Shown here piece by piece: positions 16,301 through 24,503 of a stretch of 44,139 bases of DNA. The stretch comes from Clostridia bacterium. Its GTDB lineage: Bacteria; Bacillota; Clostridia; Christensenellales; Borkfalkiaceae. Where the stretch lies: positions 1 to 44,139 of the forward strand of contig JAGAOR010000043.1 in the NCBI GenBank assembly GCA_017623605.1. The letters are read 5' to 3'. The translations under genes and the position numbers were made by a program. Numbering within the stretch: the stretch's first letter is position 1; each line of letters opens with the position of its first letter. The notes beneath the pieces are model-generated. The model was not told the origin of the DNA. It was given only the letters and a program-made list of their open reading frames with translations, and searched no databases.

Positions 16301-16330
16301 AAAGAACCGACTTGCAAAAGTCGGTTCTTT
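16301..16330. terminator. Bidirectional terminator closing the sigma operon
   Basis: The 13-bp stem AAAGAACCGACTT (16301-16313) pairs with AAGTCGGTTCTTT (16318-16330) around a four-base loop. It serves the plus-strand sigma operon and the minus-strand membrane protein gene. Confidence 0.9.
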
Positions 16331-16346
16331 AATCGTTCAAGAGAAG

Positions 16347-17759
16347 TTATGCGTTGCGGATTGCGAATTGATAAATTTTCGCAAGAAGCCCGTCGGGAAT
16401 ACGATCTCTGTATTGACCGAGATAGATGAACAGCTTGCGGAAGAATTCCTTGTTGTCGCCACCCACTTGATAATCAGGGATTTCGGGCATAACGCCTTTA
16501 TATTTCAAAATGAACAGTTCGGTGAATTGATTTCTCTCTTCGCCGTTCAAGATTGCGATAAACGGATCGAAGCTCTTGGAATTGTAGAAATCGTAGCCTG
16601 CGGTGTTCACCTGAACGGGTTCGATGGGATTTTCTTCGAAGGTGGGGTTAACTTCCTGCGCAATCTCTACGCCCTCAACAGGACCACCCTCGTAGGGAAG
16701 CGCTTCCGCGTATTCTTCCACCGTATATTCGGGCACAGGTTCGGGAGCAGGTTGTTCTACGGGTGCAACCTCTTCTTCCACCTTGTTTGCTTTCTTGCCG
16801 CTCTTGCCTTGCAAAATGCAGAACACAATTTGTACCAAGGATACTGCCGCCGCAACGATTGCATAGATCAAAAGCATATTGTCTTCCGCTTTTGCCGTGA
16901 ACGCCACGTAGCAAAGTACGCCGCCAACGACGAGTTGTACGATATAACGGATCATATCAAGCGCAAGGCCTTTTTTGGTAAGGAGGCGAATTGCGCCGAG
17001 CAATGCAACTACCCAAATCACCGCCGCCACGATCTGCACCGTAAGGTCGATCGTCAAGCCAAAGCCTTCTACTGCCGTGGTGATTTCTGCCGTATAGCCG
17101 TTGAACGCCATAACGGTTGCCGCCACGAACACGAGCGTGAAGAGAAGCTGAATAAGGCTTGCAAACGCTTTTTTACCTTTCTTTGCAAAACCAAGTACGA
17201 GATACAGGAGCGCGCCTACTGCCGCGATTGCCACGGTGATAAGATCAAGCTCGGTTGCCGTACCCTTAATAGCAGGGAGCGCGTAACCGCAAACCGCGTA
17301 TGTACCGAAGCCCGTTGCAAAGAAGAACGCAGCCGTGCGGAAGAGACAAGCCTTGCCGCTGATAAGCGCGATCAAACCGAATACGACGGTGAGTGCGATT
17401 GCCGCAAGGAGGGCGTAGAATACGACACCCGCAAGCAAACCAGCCACGTTTGCCGCGTCGGTGTAAACGGGAAGCATACCGAAAAGTTTAGAAGCTTCGT
17501 TGCCGCCGAAAAGATCGGTGATGGAAGCGAAAAGCGTTGCGCTTTCAGGCGCGAAGCCTTTCAAAACTTGAACGGGCAAGAAAAGTGCAGCCACGCTCAC
17601 GGCGATCAAAAGCAGAGAGAAGATGCGGCAAGCCGCTTTTTTCTGCTTGGGTGCAGGCGCTTCCGTTTGAGGCGCTTCCACCGTTTCGGGGAGCGTTTCG
17701 GGTACGTCGGTGCAAGGCACAACGTCGAACTCGATAGAATTTGTGTTGGTGTTGCTCAT
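16347..17759 (-). CDS. Multispanning membrane protein of unknown function, 470 aa
   Basis: I do not recognise a characterised family. A cytoplasm-like N-terminal 40 residues rich in Glu, Pro and Thr is followed by about eight hydrophobic segments (roughly 43-320), then a Glu/Pro-rich linker (about 328-385). A compact soluble C-terminal domain of about 85 residues (YDFYNSKSFDPFIAILNGEE onward, ending AKIYQFAIRNA) looks conserved and could be an interaction module; from memory, similar tails occur in uncultured Clostridia. The start has AGGAG at good spacing and a consensus TTGACA-17-TATAAT promoter, so it is probably well expressed as a single gene. Confidence 0.75.
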   Translation of the reverse strand: MSNTNTNSIEFDVVPCTDVPETLPETVEAPQTEAPAPKQKKAACRIFSLLLIAVSVAALFLPVQVLKGFAPESATLFASITDLFGGNEASKLFGMLPVYTDAANVAGLLAGVVFYALLAAIALTVVFGLIALISGKACLFRTAAFFFATGFGTYAVCGYALPAIKGTATELDLITVAIAAVGALLYLVLGFAKKGKKAFASLIQLLFTLVFVAATVMAFNGYTAEITTAVEGFGLTIDLTVQIVAAVIWVVALLGAIRLLTKKGLALDMIRYIVQLVVGGVLCYVAFTAKAEDNMLLIYAIVAAAVSLVQIVFCILQGKSGKKANKVEEEVAPVEQPAPEPVPEYTVEEYAEALPYEGGPVEGVEIAQEVNPTFEENPIEPVQVNTAGYDFYNSKSFDPFIAILNGEERNQFTELFILKYKGVMPEIPDYQVGGDNKEFFRKLFIYLGQYRDRIPDGLLAKIYQFAIRNA

Positions 17760-17843
17760 AACAAATCTCCTGAAAAGTTTTTTATTTGTTTTCCGTTGTC
17801 CTTGCGCGTGCGCGTGGGCGACGAAAATGATTTACTTTATTGT

Positions 17844-17872
17844 ATTATATCACTTTCCAAAGGATATGTCAA
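17844..17872 (-). promoter_or_regulatory. Promoter of the 470-aa membrane protein
   Basis: On the minus strand TTGACA (17872-17867), 17 bp, TATAAT (17849-17844): perfect consensus, with a leader of about 80 nt. Confidence 0.88.
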
Positions 17873-17964
17873 TACTAAATAAAAAGATTTGAAAAATTTT
17901 AAGAAAAAGTTTGGAAAATTTTTTGATTTTTTTACGAGGATATGCCGTACGGGGTGAAAAAGCC

Positions 17965-17993
17965 TTGAAAAATTTTTTCGTTTGGGGTATAAT
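17965..17993 (+). promoter_or_regulatory. Promoter of pucR-like gene and S41 protease
   Basis: TTGAAA (17965-17970), 17 bp, TATAAT (17988-17993), about 70 nt upstream of the regulator start, with the 11-bp tandem repeat lying in the leader. Confidence 0.82.
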
Positions 17994-18023
17994 AATAATG
18001 TAGTCTGAAATAAGGCTTACAAT

Positions 18024-18056
18024 AAACGAAAGTCAAACGAAAGTCAAACGAAAGAC
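18024..18056 (+). repeat. Three tandem copies of an 11-bp unit
   Basis: AAACGAAAGTC is repeated exactly at 18024-18034 and 18035-18045 and with one change (AAACGAAAGAC) at 18046-18056. It lies between the promoter and the ribosome site of the PucR-type gene. One helical-turn spacing (11 bp) would suit a cooperative binding site, or it may be replication slippage. Confidence 0.85.
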
Positions 18057-18071
18057 GAACGGAGGAAGCAA

Positions 18072-19088
18072 ATGACGGAGCTTGAAAAAATTGTTAAAGA
18101 AACGTCGAGCAAATTAGGGATAGAATTTTCCTATTATCCCGAAACGGCAAAGCCGGTGGGGGCGATCACGTGCGATCGCCCATTCGAGGAGGTAACCGAC
18201 GACGGCACGCATACCTTTTTCCGTTTTCTTTTCAAAGGCATAGGATATATTGGGGTAATCGGAGGTGCGAGCGAAGCGGAGAAAAATTACGCCGCGCTAC
18301 TTCCTGCTTATATTGAGAGCTTTATTGATCGGGAATCGGAGCTTTCGAAAACGGAATATTTAAAACGCATTTTACTTGGAGAATGTTCCTCGCTCGGCGT
18401 GTATAAATACGCCACGCGCTATTCCGTGCGCGGTTCTGCGTGTTTTGCGATTGCGCTGAAAGTTCCGAAAATGATGAAAGAAACGCTCGCCGTCATCGAA
18501 CAATACGGTGGGAACAGCCTTGACACGGCAGTTGAGATAAGCGAGGAAACGTGCGTACTCGTCAAATACCTTGATAAGACGGAAAACGAATACCAATCCT
18601 CTGTCGATTACGCGGAATTTTTAGCGCAATCGCTCAAAGAGGAGTTGGGGATTGATTGCGTCGTAGGCGTAGGACCGACGGTGCGGGATTTAAAAGACAT
18701 TGCACATTCGTACGCGCGCGCGGAAAACGCGATCCGCTACGCCGATCTTTTCGAGGAAAAGGGAAGCGTACATTCCTATCGCGAATTTATCTTAATCAAA
18801 ATGCTCGAAGACATTCCCGAAAACAAGCTCGAAGCCTATTTTTCAGAGCTCACCGACGAGAGTTTCAAGGAGATTTTTGAGGACGAGGAAATGCTTGGCA
18901 CGGCGGAAGAATTTTTACGCAGTAGCTTAAACGTAAGCGAAACCTCGCGCAATTTATATATGCACCGCAACACGCTCTTGTATCGGCTCGATAAAATCGA
19001 AAAGGCGACGGGCTTGAATATCCGTTCCTTTTCCGACGCCGTATCCTTCCGTGTGTTGACGGTTATTCACCGCTTGCTCGGTAAATAA
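18072..19088 (+). CDS. PucR/CdaR-family transcriptional regulator, 338 aa
   Basis: The C-terminal 60 residues are the PucR-type helix-turn-helix (FLRSSLNVSETSRNLYMHRN then TLLYRLDKIEKATGL, about 278-316), including the characteristic N-x-x-x-T-A/R-x-x-L-x-x-H-R-N-T-L-x-Y-R-L pattern. The middle resembles a GGDEF-like/CdaR sensing region (VVGVGPTVRDLKDIAHSYARAENAI). The N-terminal 100 residues are probably ligand-sensing and unassigned. The ATG has GGAGG upstream. The S41 protease gene follows after 16 nt and is likely co-transcribed, so it may be a target or a partner. The effector is unknown. Confidence 0.85.
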   Translation: MTELEKIVKETSSKLGIEFSYYPETAKPVGAITCDRPFEEVTDDGTHTFFRFLFKGIGYIGVIGGASEAEKNYAALLPAYIESFIDRESELSKTEYLKRILLGECSSLGVYKYATRYSVRGSACFAIALKVPKMMKETLAVIEQYGGNSLDTAVEISEETCVLVKYLDKTENEYQSSVDYAEFLAQSLKEELGIDCVVGVGPTVRDLKDIAHSYARAENAIRYADLFEEKGSVHSYREFILIKMLEDIPENKLEAYFSELTDESFKEIFEDEEMLGTAEEFLRSSLNVSETSRNLYMHRNTLLYRLDKIEKATGLNIRSFSDAVSFRVLTVIHRLLGK

Positions 19089-19104
19089 AGGAGAAAAATA
19101 AAGT

Positions 19105-20412
19105 ATGACCAAACCAAATACGACGAACGGTAAAGCGCGCAAAATCCTCTTTGGGACTTTGGGAATCGCGCTTGCCGTTTTCTGTTTTTTCTGCGGCTTT
19201 GTCGTAAGTAGACTTGCGCTCGATAGCGAAATCCGTTCGTTAATGCAATTAAAAGACGCCGTACAGGCGGAATACTACGAAGAGATCACGGACGAAGAAT
19301 TTTACGGCGCAATGTTTGCGGGAATAAACGATAATTTGCTCGATCCCTATTCGAAGTATATGACGGCAGACGAATACGCGCAAGCGCAATCGGAGGGAGC
19401 GGGGAATAAAAGCGGGCTCGGGCTCGTGTTCGTAGTGGAAAACGCAGAGGGAGAAGCGCAAATGCTAATCTCCCGCGTTTGCGGCAATTCTCCTGCGGAA
19501 AAAGCGGAGATCAAAGCGGGGGAATATCTCGTGGGCTTTGGAACGAGCGAATCGGAAATGCGAGAAAGCGTGGTATTCGAAGAATTTTCCGCGTTTTTAG
19601 CTCAGCGGCAAACGGGGGAAAGCTTTTTCCTGCGTGTGCAATCGGGCGCGGGCGCGCGAAGCGTTGAAATCGCAAAAGCCGAATACGTAGAAAATTACGT
19701 ATTCTATCGCACGAGTACGGACTCCTACCGTTTCACGGGAAACAAAGCGACGGAACTCGTCGAAAGCGGAGAGCCGCTTTCCTCGCTTCCGGAAAACGCC
19801 GCGTATATTCGCTTGACTCAATTTAACGGCGAAGCGGCGGAAGAATTTAAAAAGGCAATGGGGCTTTTCAAGGAACAAGGCAAAAAAAATCTCGTGCTCG
19901 ATCTGCGTGAGAACGGCGGCGGATATTTGCACGTTATGCAATCCATTTCGAGCTATTTTTGTAAAACGAGTAAGGAAGCCAAACCGATCGTAGCAATCGC
20001 CGATTACGGCGAAAGAAAGGAAAATTACCGCGCGGACGGGAATTATTACGACGAATATTTTAGCGAAGAGAGTCGGATTTGCGTGCTTGCGGATAGCTCG
20101 ACGGCTTCCGCTTCGGAGGCGCTTATGGGCTGTATGCTCGATTACGCCGCGATTTCTTATCACGATATTTGCCTTTCCGAACGTGCGGGGGTAGCCAAAA
20201 CCTACGGCAAGGGGATTATGCAAACGACGTTCCCGTTCGGACTTATCCATTCGGACGCGGTGAAGCTTACGACGGCGAGAATTCTTTGGGGTGTTTCGGG
20301 TAATTGCATACACGGTAGGGGGATTTTACAATCAGACGGTACGTTATCGGTTGCGGAAAGCTACGTCGGGGACGAAGAAATCAACGCCGCGATCGCAAAG
20401 TTCTTCTCTTGA
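19105..20412 (+). CDS. S41-family (C-terminal processing) peptidase, membrane-anchored, 435 aa
   Basis: A single N-terminal hydrophobic helix (about 14-36) anchors a secreted protease. A CtpA-type helical N-region (EYYEEITDEEFYGAMFAGIND and LDPYSKYMT) is followed by a PDZ-like segment (about 110-190), then the S41 core. LVLDLRENGGG is conserved; the likely nucleophile is Ser335 in DSSTASASEALMG and the base Lys369 in TYGKGIMQ. The Ser-Lys distance (34) is about nine residues longer than in CtpB-type enzymes. The natural substrate is unknown; the neighbour is a PucR-type regulator. A terminator follows. Confidence 0.92.
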   Translation: MTKPNTTNGKARKILFGTLGIALAVFCFFCGFVVSRLALDSEIRSLMQLKDAVQAEYYEEITDEEFYGAMFAGINDNLLDPYSKYMTADEYAQAQSEGAGNKSGLGLVFVVENAEGEAQMLISRVCGNSPAEKAEIKAGEYLVGFGTSESEMRESVVFEEFSAFLAQRQTGESFFLRVQSGAGARSVEIAKAEYVENYVFYRTSTDSYRFTGNKATELVESGEPLSSLPENAAYIRLTQFNGEAAEEFKKAMGLFKEQGKKNLVLDLRENGGGYLHVMQSISSYFCKTSKEAKPIVAIADYGERKENYRADGNYYDEYFSEESRICVLADSSTASASEALMGCMLDYAAISYHDICLSERAGVAKTYGKGIMQTTFPFGLIHSDAVKLTTARILWGVSGNCIHGRGILQSDGTLSVAESYVGDEEINAAIAKFFS

Positions 20413-20440
20413 ACAATAGGGGTAGTTATAAGATGAAAAC

Positions 20441-20476
20441 AAAAGCGCGTGCTTAAAAAGTACGCGCTTTTGCAAT
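20441..20476 (+). terminator. Terminator after the S41 protease
   Basis: AAAAGCGCGT (20441-20450) pairs with ACGCGCTTTT (20462-20471) around an 11-base loop. The trailing T-run is short. Confidence 0.75.
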
Positions 20477-20582
20477 TATATGGAGGTGTTCCTTGGAATA
20501 AGGAAACGTGTGAGCTTTTTTATGGTTTTATTATAGCGCGAAATTGCGAAAAATTCGTTGTGAAAAAGTGAAAAAGAGATGA

Positions 20583-20617
20583 AAAAAATATAACCGCGGA
20601 GCGTTTCGCTCCGCGGT
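20583..20617 (-). terminator. Terminator of the mutase-transketolase operon
   Basis: On the minus strand the 11-bp stem ACCGCGGAGCG / CGCTCCGCGGT (20617-20607 with 20603-20593) has a three-base loop and is followed by TATATTTTTTT. It lies 19 bp past the tkt stop. Confidence 0.9.
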
Positions 20618-20635
20618 CAAATCTTATCATAATGC

Positions 20636-22636
20636 TTATTTACTCTTTTCAATCGAAGCGAGCGCTTTGTCTACGATGTTTTCAACTGTAAAGCCGAAGT
20701 AGGGGAAGAGCTTGCCTGCGGGGGCAGACGCGCCGAACGTATTCATAGCAACGATCTCGCCGTTGTCGCCTGCATAGCGATACCAGCTGTAAGGCGAGCC
20801 TGCTTCTACGCATACTCTCGCTTTAACGTCCTTGGGCAATACGCTTGCTTTATAATCTGCCGTTTGCTTTTCAAATTCTTCCATACAAGGCATAGAAACG
20901 ACGCGTGCATTTACGCCTTTTTCTTGAAGTACGGCTTTTGCTTTCACACAAAGCTCGATTTCTGAACCCGTACCGATTAAGAGAACGTCGGGCGTACCCT
21001 CGCAATCTGCGAGCACGTAGCCGCCTTTTAACGCTTCCTTACCGCTGTTTTCGTATTGAGGCAACGCTTGACGGGTAAGCACGAGAGCGGTGGGTTCGTT
21101 GCCGCTCATTGCCGAAACCCAAGCCGCCGCCGTTTCTTTGCCGTCTGCGGGGCGATATACTTTCATACCAGGGATCGAACGGAGCATAATCAGTTGTTCG
21201 ATCGGTTGGTGTGTAGGACCGTCCTCACCGACGCCGATCGAATCGTGCGTCATAATATACGTTACGGGCAATTTCATAAGCGCGGCAAGTCGCATAGCGG
21301 GCTTACAATAATCGGAGAACACGAAGAACGTCGCGCAATACGCTTGCAAGCCGCCGTGGAGCTGCATACCGTTGACGATTGCCGCCATTGCGTGTTCACG
21401 GATACCGAAATGGACGTTTCTACCTGCGAAATTATCGGGGGTGAAATGCCCGTATTTTGTATCGTCCGTGTCTTTCATTTCCGAAAGGTTGGAGGGTGCG
21501 AGGTCAGCCGAGCCGCCCATAAGCGCGGGCATTTTAGCCGCGAGCTTATTCAAAATCTGCGCCGAAGTTTGACGGGTAGCCATGGGCTTTTCAAATTCGT
21601 AAAGCCCGTCGATTAAATCGAAATCAGGTTTCTCGCCCGCCATTGCCGCGCGGTATTCTTCCGCAAGTTCGGGATATTGATTTTCGTAATCAATCATCAT
21701 TTTCTTCCAATGCACTTCCGCATTCTTGCCCGAGGTTGCCGCTTCCTTGCAATGCTCGAAAACCTCTTCAGGGCATTCGAACGGAGGATATTCCCAACCC
21801 AATTTTTCTTTGGATTTTTGCAGGTTTTCCGCACCGAGAGGCGCACCGTGGCTCTTTTCGCTGCCTTCAAGAGGCGAACCGTAGCCGATGCGCGTATGGC
21901 AGATAATAACGGAGGGCTTTTCCGTGTTTTCTTTCGCCTTTGCGATTGCTGCCGAAAGCGCGTCTACGTCGTCGGGCGAAGCTACGAGATCGACGTGCAA
22001 AACTTGCCAATTTTGCGCTGCGAATCGCGCGCCGACGTTTTCTTTAAACGTTACGTCCGTATCGCCCTCGATCGTAATATCGTTATCGTCGTAAAGGAGA
22101 ATCAATTTGCCGAGCTTATGCGTGCCCGCAAACGAGCAAGCCTCGTAAGAAATACCCTCTTCCAAGCAGCCGTCGCCACAGAGCGCGTAGGTGTAGTGAT
22201 CGACGACGTTAAAGCCGGGGCGGTTGTATTTTGCGGCAAGGTTGGCCTCCGCAAGCGCCATACCCACGGCGTTGGCAATACCCTGTCCCAAAGGTCCGGT
22301 CGTCGTTTCGATACCAACGGTATGACCGTATTCGGGGTGTCCGGGCGTTTTCGAGCCGAGTTGACGGAAATTCATAATATCCTCTTTCGTCAAGCCGTAG
22401 CCGTAGAGATAGAGGAGGGAATAATAAAGCATCGAGCCGTGTCCTGCGGAAAGTACGAACCGATCACGGTTGTCCCATTTGGGATCACGGGGATTGAATT
22501 TCAAGAAATTCTGGTAAAGAGTATACGCGATCGGTGCGCAACCCATAGGCAAGCCGGGGTGTCCGGATTTTGCCGCTTCGATTGCCTCCGCGGATAAAAT
22601 TCTGATCGCGTTGATAGTGGTTTTCTGTACGTCCAT
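20636..22636 (-). CDS. tkt: Transketolase, 666 aa
   Basis: This thiamine-diphosphate enzyme of the non-oxidative pentose phosphate pathway moves two-carbon units between sugar phosphates. The full-length single-chain form is present. It includes the N-terminal AKSGHPGLPMG, the ThDP/Mg motif CGDGCLEEGISYEACSFAG with NDITIEG downstream (about 153-190), the pyrimidine-domain HDSIGVGEDGPTHQPIEQL and the C-terminal domain ending in FGASAPAGKLFPYFGFT. Its ATG has GGAGAAAAG upstream. It follows the phosphohexomutase gene by 37 nt and is last in that operon. Confidence 0.97.
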   Translation of the reverse strand: MDVQKTTINAIRILSAEAIEAAKSGHPGLPMGCAPIAYTLYQNFLKFNPRDPKWDNRDRFVLSAGHGSMLYYSLLYLYGYGLTKEDIMNFRQLGSKTPGHPEYGHTVGIETTTGPLGQGIANAVGMALAEANLAAKYNRPGFNVVDHYTYALCGDGCLEEGISYEACSFAGTHKLGKLILLYDDNDITIEGDTDVTFKENVGARFAAQNWQVLHVDLVASPDDVDALSAAIAKAKENTEKPSVIICHTRIGYGSPLEGSEKSHGAPLGAENLQKSKEKLGWEYPPFECPEEVFEHCKEAATSGKNAEVHWKKMMIDYENQYPELAEEYRAAMAGEKPDFDLIDGLYEFEKPMATRQTSAQILNKLAAKMPALMGGSADLAPSNLSEMKDTDDTKYGHFTPDNFAGRNVHFGIREHAMAAIVNGMQLHGGLQAYCATFFVFSDYCKPAMRLAALMKLPVTYIMTHDSIGVGEDGPTHQPIEQLIMLRSIPGMKVYRPADGKETAAAWVSAMSGNEPTALVLTRQALPQYENSGKEALKGGYVLADCEGTPDVLLIGTGSEIELCVKAKAVLQEKGVNARVVSMPCMEEFEKQTADYKASVLPKDVKARVCVEAGSPYSWYRYAGDNGEIVAMNTFGASAPAGKLFPYFGFTVENIVDKALASIEKSK

Positions 22637-22673
22637 TTACTTTTCTCCTAAATAATGATATATTTTAAATTTT

Positions 22674-24272
22674 TTACTGTTTTGGTGCGACTTTACCTGC
22701 CGCAACGAGCTTGGCATTCACTTCTTCAAGCTTGTTTGTTCTCCAAGCTGCGATCGCGTTTTGGAGCGGGGAAATATCGAGGAAATCGTATTTTCGTAAG
22801 AAATAATAGAGGTCTTTCACGATTTTCACCGCGCCGTCTTTGGTTGCGCTTTCCACGTTTATGGGAAGCACGGGATCGTGCAAGCTCATACGCATAAGAG
22901 CCCAGCCGTTACCGTGGTGTTCGTCGTAGCACAAGCGGAAGCCCTCGTAGTTGTCGGGGGCGGGGGAGGCGTAATAAAGCCCGTTTCCGTATTGCGTGAA
23001 ATCGTCGATCAAATTTTTACCGAGCGTTTTGAAATCGACGCCGTCCTTGAATTTTGCGCGGAGCTCCAACGCTTCCACGGGCATTTCAAGCTCGGCGATC
23101 AAATCGGTTAAATCCTTGCCCTCTTTCGCCGCTTGCGCCATAGCGATCAGCAGCCTCGTGATCAAATACGCGCCGTCGTCGAGGAAGTAATTCTCGTAAA
23201 GCGCGGCGTGTCCGCTCGTTTCCATAGCAAGAGGGGCGTATTCACCCGCTTCGTTGAGGCGGATTGCCTCATTGATTACGTTTTTATAGCCCCGTTTAAA
23301 GCGTAAGTGCTTTCCGCCTTTTTGGGCGATAAATTTCGCCAAGCCGTCGGAGGTTACCGAATCGGTAACGATCGTACCCGCCCGCTCTTTTAAAAGAACG
23401 GCGGAAATAAGCGCGATCAAACGGTTGCGGTTGATTTCCGTTCCGTCCTTGTCCACCGCGCCCGCTCTGTCTACGTCGGTATCGAAAATAATACCGAAAT
23501 CGGCGTTTGCGGCTTTCACGGCGTTGCACACCGATTCCATTGCTTGCGCGTTTTCGGGATTGGGAATATGATTCGGGAAATTGCCGTCAGGGTTTAAAAA
23601 TTGCGAGCCGGAAGTATCCGCGCCGAGGGGCGCAAGCACCTTGTCGGCAAAAAAACCACCTGCGCCGTTGCCCGCGTCCACCACGATCTTTTTACCAGAA
23701 AGCGGCGTATCCTCGCCTGTTGCCACGCGTACCTTTTCCACGAGGGAAGCGGCGTAAGCTTCGAGGTAGGGGGAATCGAAAGTTTCACCCACGTTCGTCG
23801 TTTCCGCAAAACGATAGGTGGCGGCAAGCTCTAAAATTTCTTTCACGTCGTTAGCCTCCAAGCCGCCGTTGTGTGAGAAAAATTTCAAGCCGTTTCGGTT
23901 AAAGGGCAAATGGCTTGCCGTAACCATAATCGAGCCTTGGCAATATCGCTCGTTCATACGCTCCACGTCCTTTAATAAGGCGAACATAGAGGGGGTAGTA
24001 GAAAGCCCCGTAATCACGGCGTTATGACCTGTGGAAACGATACCACGGACCGCGGCTTGACAAAGCGCGGGAGAGGTGAGGCGGGAATCGTAGCCCACGG
24101 CGACGGTTACTTGCGTTTTTCCCGTATGCGAGATCAGCCAAACGCAAAACGCTTTCGCAACGTTTTCCACCGCTTCTTCGGTAAGGGTAATCGGCTCGCC
24201 CGCTACGCCGTCCATAGCAACGCCGCGCACGTCCGTTCCGTTTCTTAATTTTAAGTATTCTTGTAACGTCAT
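22674..24272 (-). CDS. Alpha-D-phosphohexomutase (phosphoglucomutase/phosphomannomutase family), 532 aa
   Basis: It interconverts hexose 1- and 6-phosphates through a phosphoserine. The active-site loop is TASHLPFNRNG with Ser120; the magnesium loop DTDVDRAG lies at about 262-269; the sugar-recognition loop METSGHAAL sits near 350; the C-terminal phosphate-binding domain follows. The length is typical of the larger Firmicute version. Glucose versus mannose (or glucosamine) preference cannot be read from the sequence. It is the first gene of the operon with tkt, behind a TTGAAA/TATAAT promoter; both enzymes feed central sugar metabolism. Confidence 0.9.
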   Translation of the reverse strand: MTLQEYLKLRNGTDVRGVAMDGVAGEPITLTEEAVENVAKAFCVWLISHTGKTQVTVAVGYDSRLTSPALCQAAVRGIVSTGHNAVITGLSTTPSMFALLKDVERMNERYCQGSIMVTASHLPFNRNGLKFFSHNGGLEANDVKEILELAATYRFAETTNVGETFDSPYLEAYAASLVEKVRVATGEDTPLSGKKIVVDAGNGAGGFFADKVLAPLGADTSGSQFLNPDGNFPNHIPNPENAQAMESVCNAVKAANADFGIIFDTDVDRAGAVDKDGTEINRNRLIALISAVLLKERAGTIVTDSVTSDGLAKFIAQKGGKHLRFKRGYKNVINEAIRLNEAGEYAPLAMETSGHAALYENYFLDDGAYLITRLLIAMAQAAKEGKDLTDLIAELEMPVEALELRAKFKDGVDFKTLGKNLIDDFTQYGNGLYYASPAPDNYEGFRLCYDEHHGNGWALMRMSLHDPVLPINVESATKDGAVKIVKDLYYFLRKYDFLDISPLQNAIAAWRTNKLEEVNAKLVAAGKVAPKQ

Positions 24273-24302
24273 TTTTTTCTTCCTTTTATAGGCTATACAT
24301 AT

Positions 24303-24331
24303 ATTATAGCGGTTTCGAATGATTTTTTCAA
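24303..24331 (-). promoter_or_regulatory. Promoter of the mutase-tkt operon
   Basis: On the minus strand TTGAAA (24331-24326), 17 bp, TATAAT (24308-24303), about 30 bp before the start codon, with a GGAAG ribosome site between. Confidence 0.82.
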
Positions 24332-24442
24332 GCCTTTTGCCGAAAAAAGCCGTAAAATTTTCCGAAAAAATAAAAAAGTTTTTCTTTATCGTATTTTGTC
24401 ATAAAAAAATATGACTGTTTTCACAAAGCCCCGTGAATTTTA

Positions 24443-24472
24443 TTGACGAACGGGCGGAAAATATGTTATAAT
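24443..24472 (+). promoter_or_regulatory. Promoter of the DegV gene
   Basis: TTGACG (24443-24448), 18 bp, TATAAT (24467-24472), then AGGGAG before the ATG at 24504. Confidence 0.82.
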
Positions 24473-24503
24473 AAGCAATACAAAGAAATTCAGGGAGAAC
24501 AAT

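Larger units (their letters stand above)
17760..18071. other. Divergent intergenic region
   Basis: It holds two outward promoters, an AT-rich centre with long T and A runs (about 17880-17940), and a three-copy 11-bp repeat upstream of the PucR gene. Nothing else is supported. Confidence 0.6.

Noticed and set aside
16368-17882. 504-codon frame opposite the 470-aa membrane protein
   Set aside because: It is a mirror frame with a Cys/His/Arg-rich composition typical of antisense of hydrophobic genes; the minus-strand gene has promoter, ribosome site and membrane pattern.
21677-22597. 306-codon frame opposite transketolase
   Set aside because: It is antisense to a well conserved enzyme and has no family similarity.
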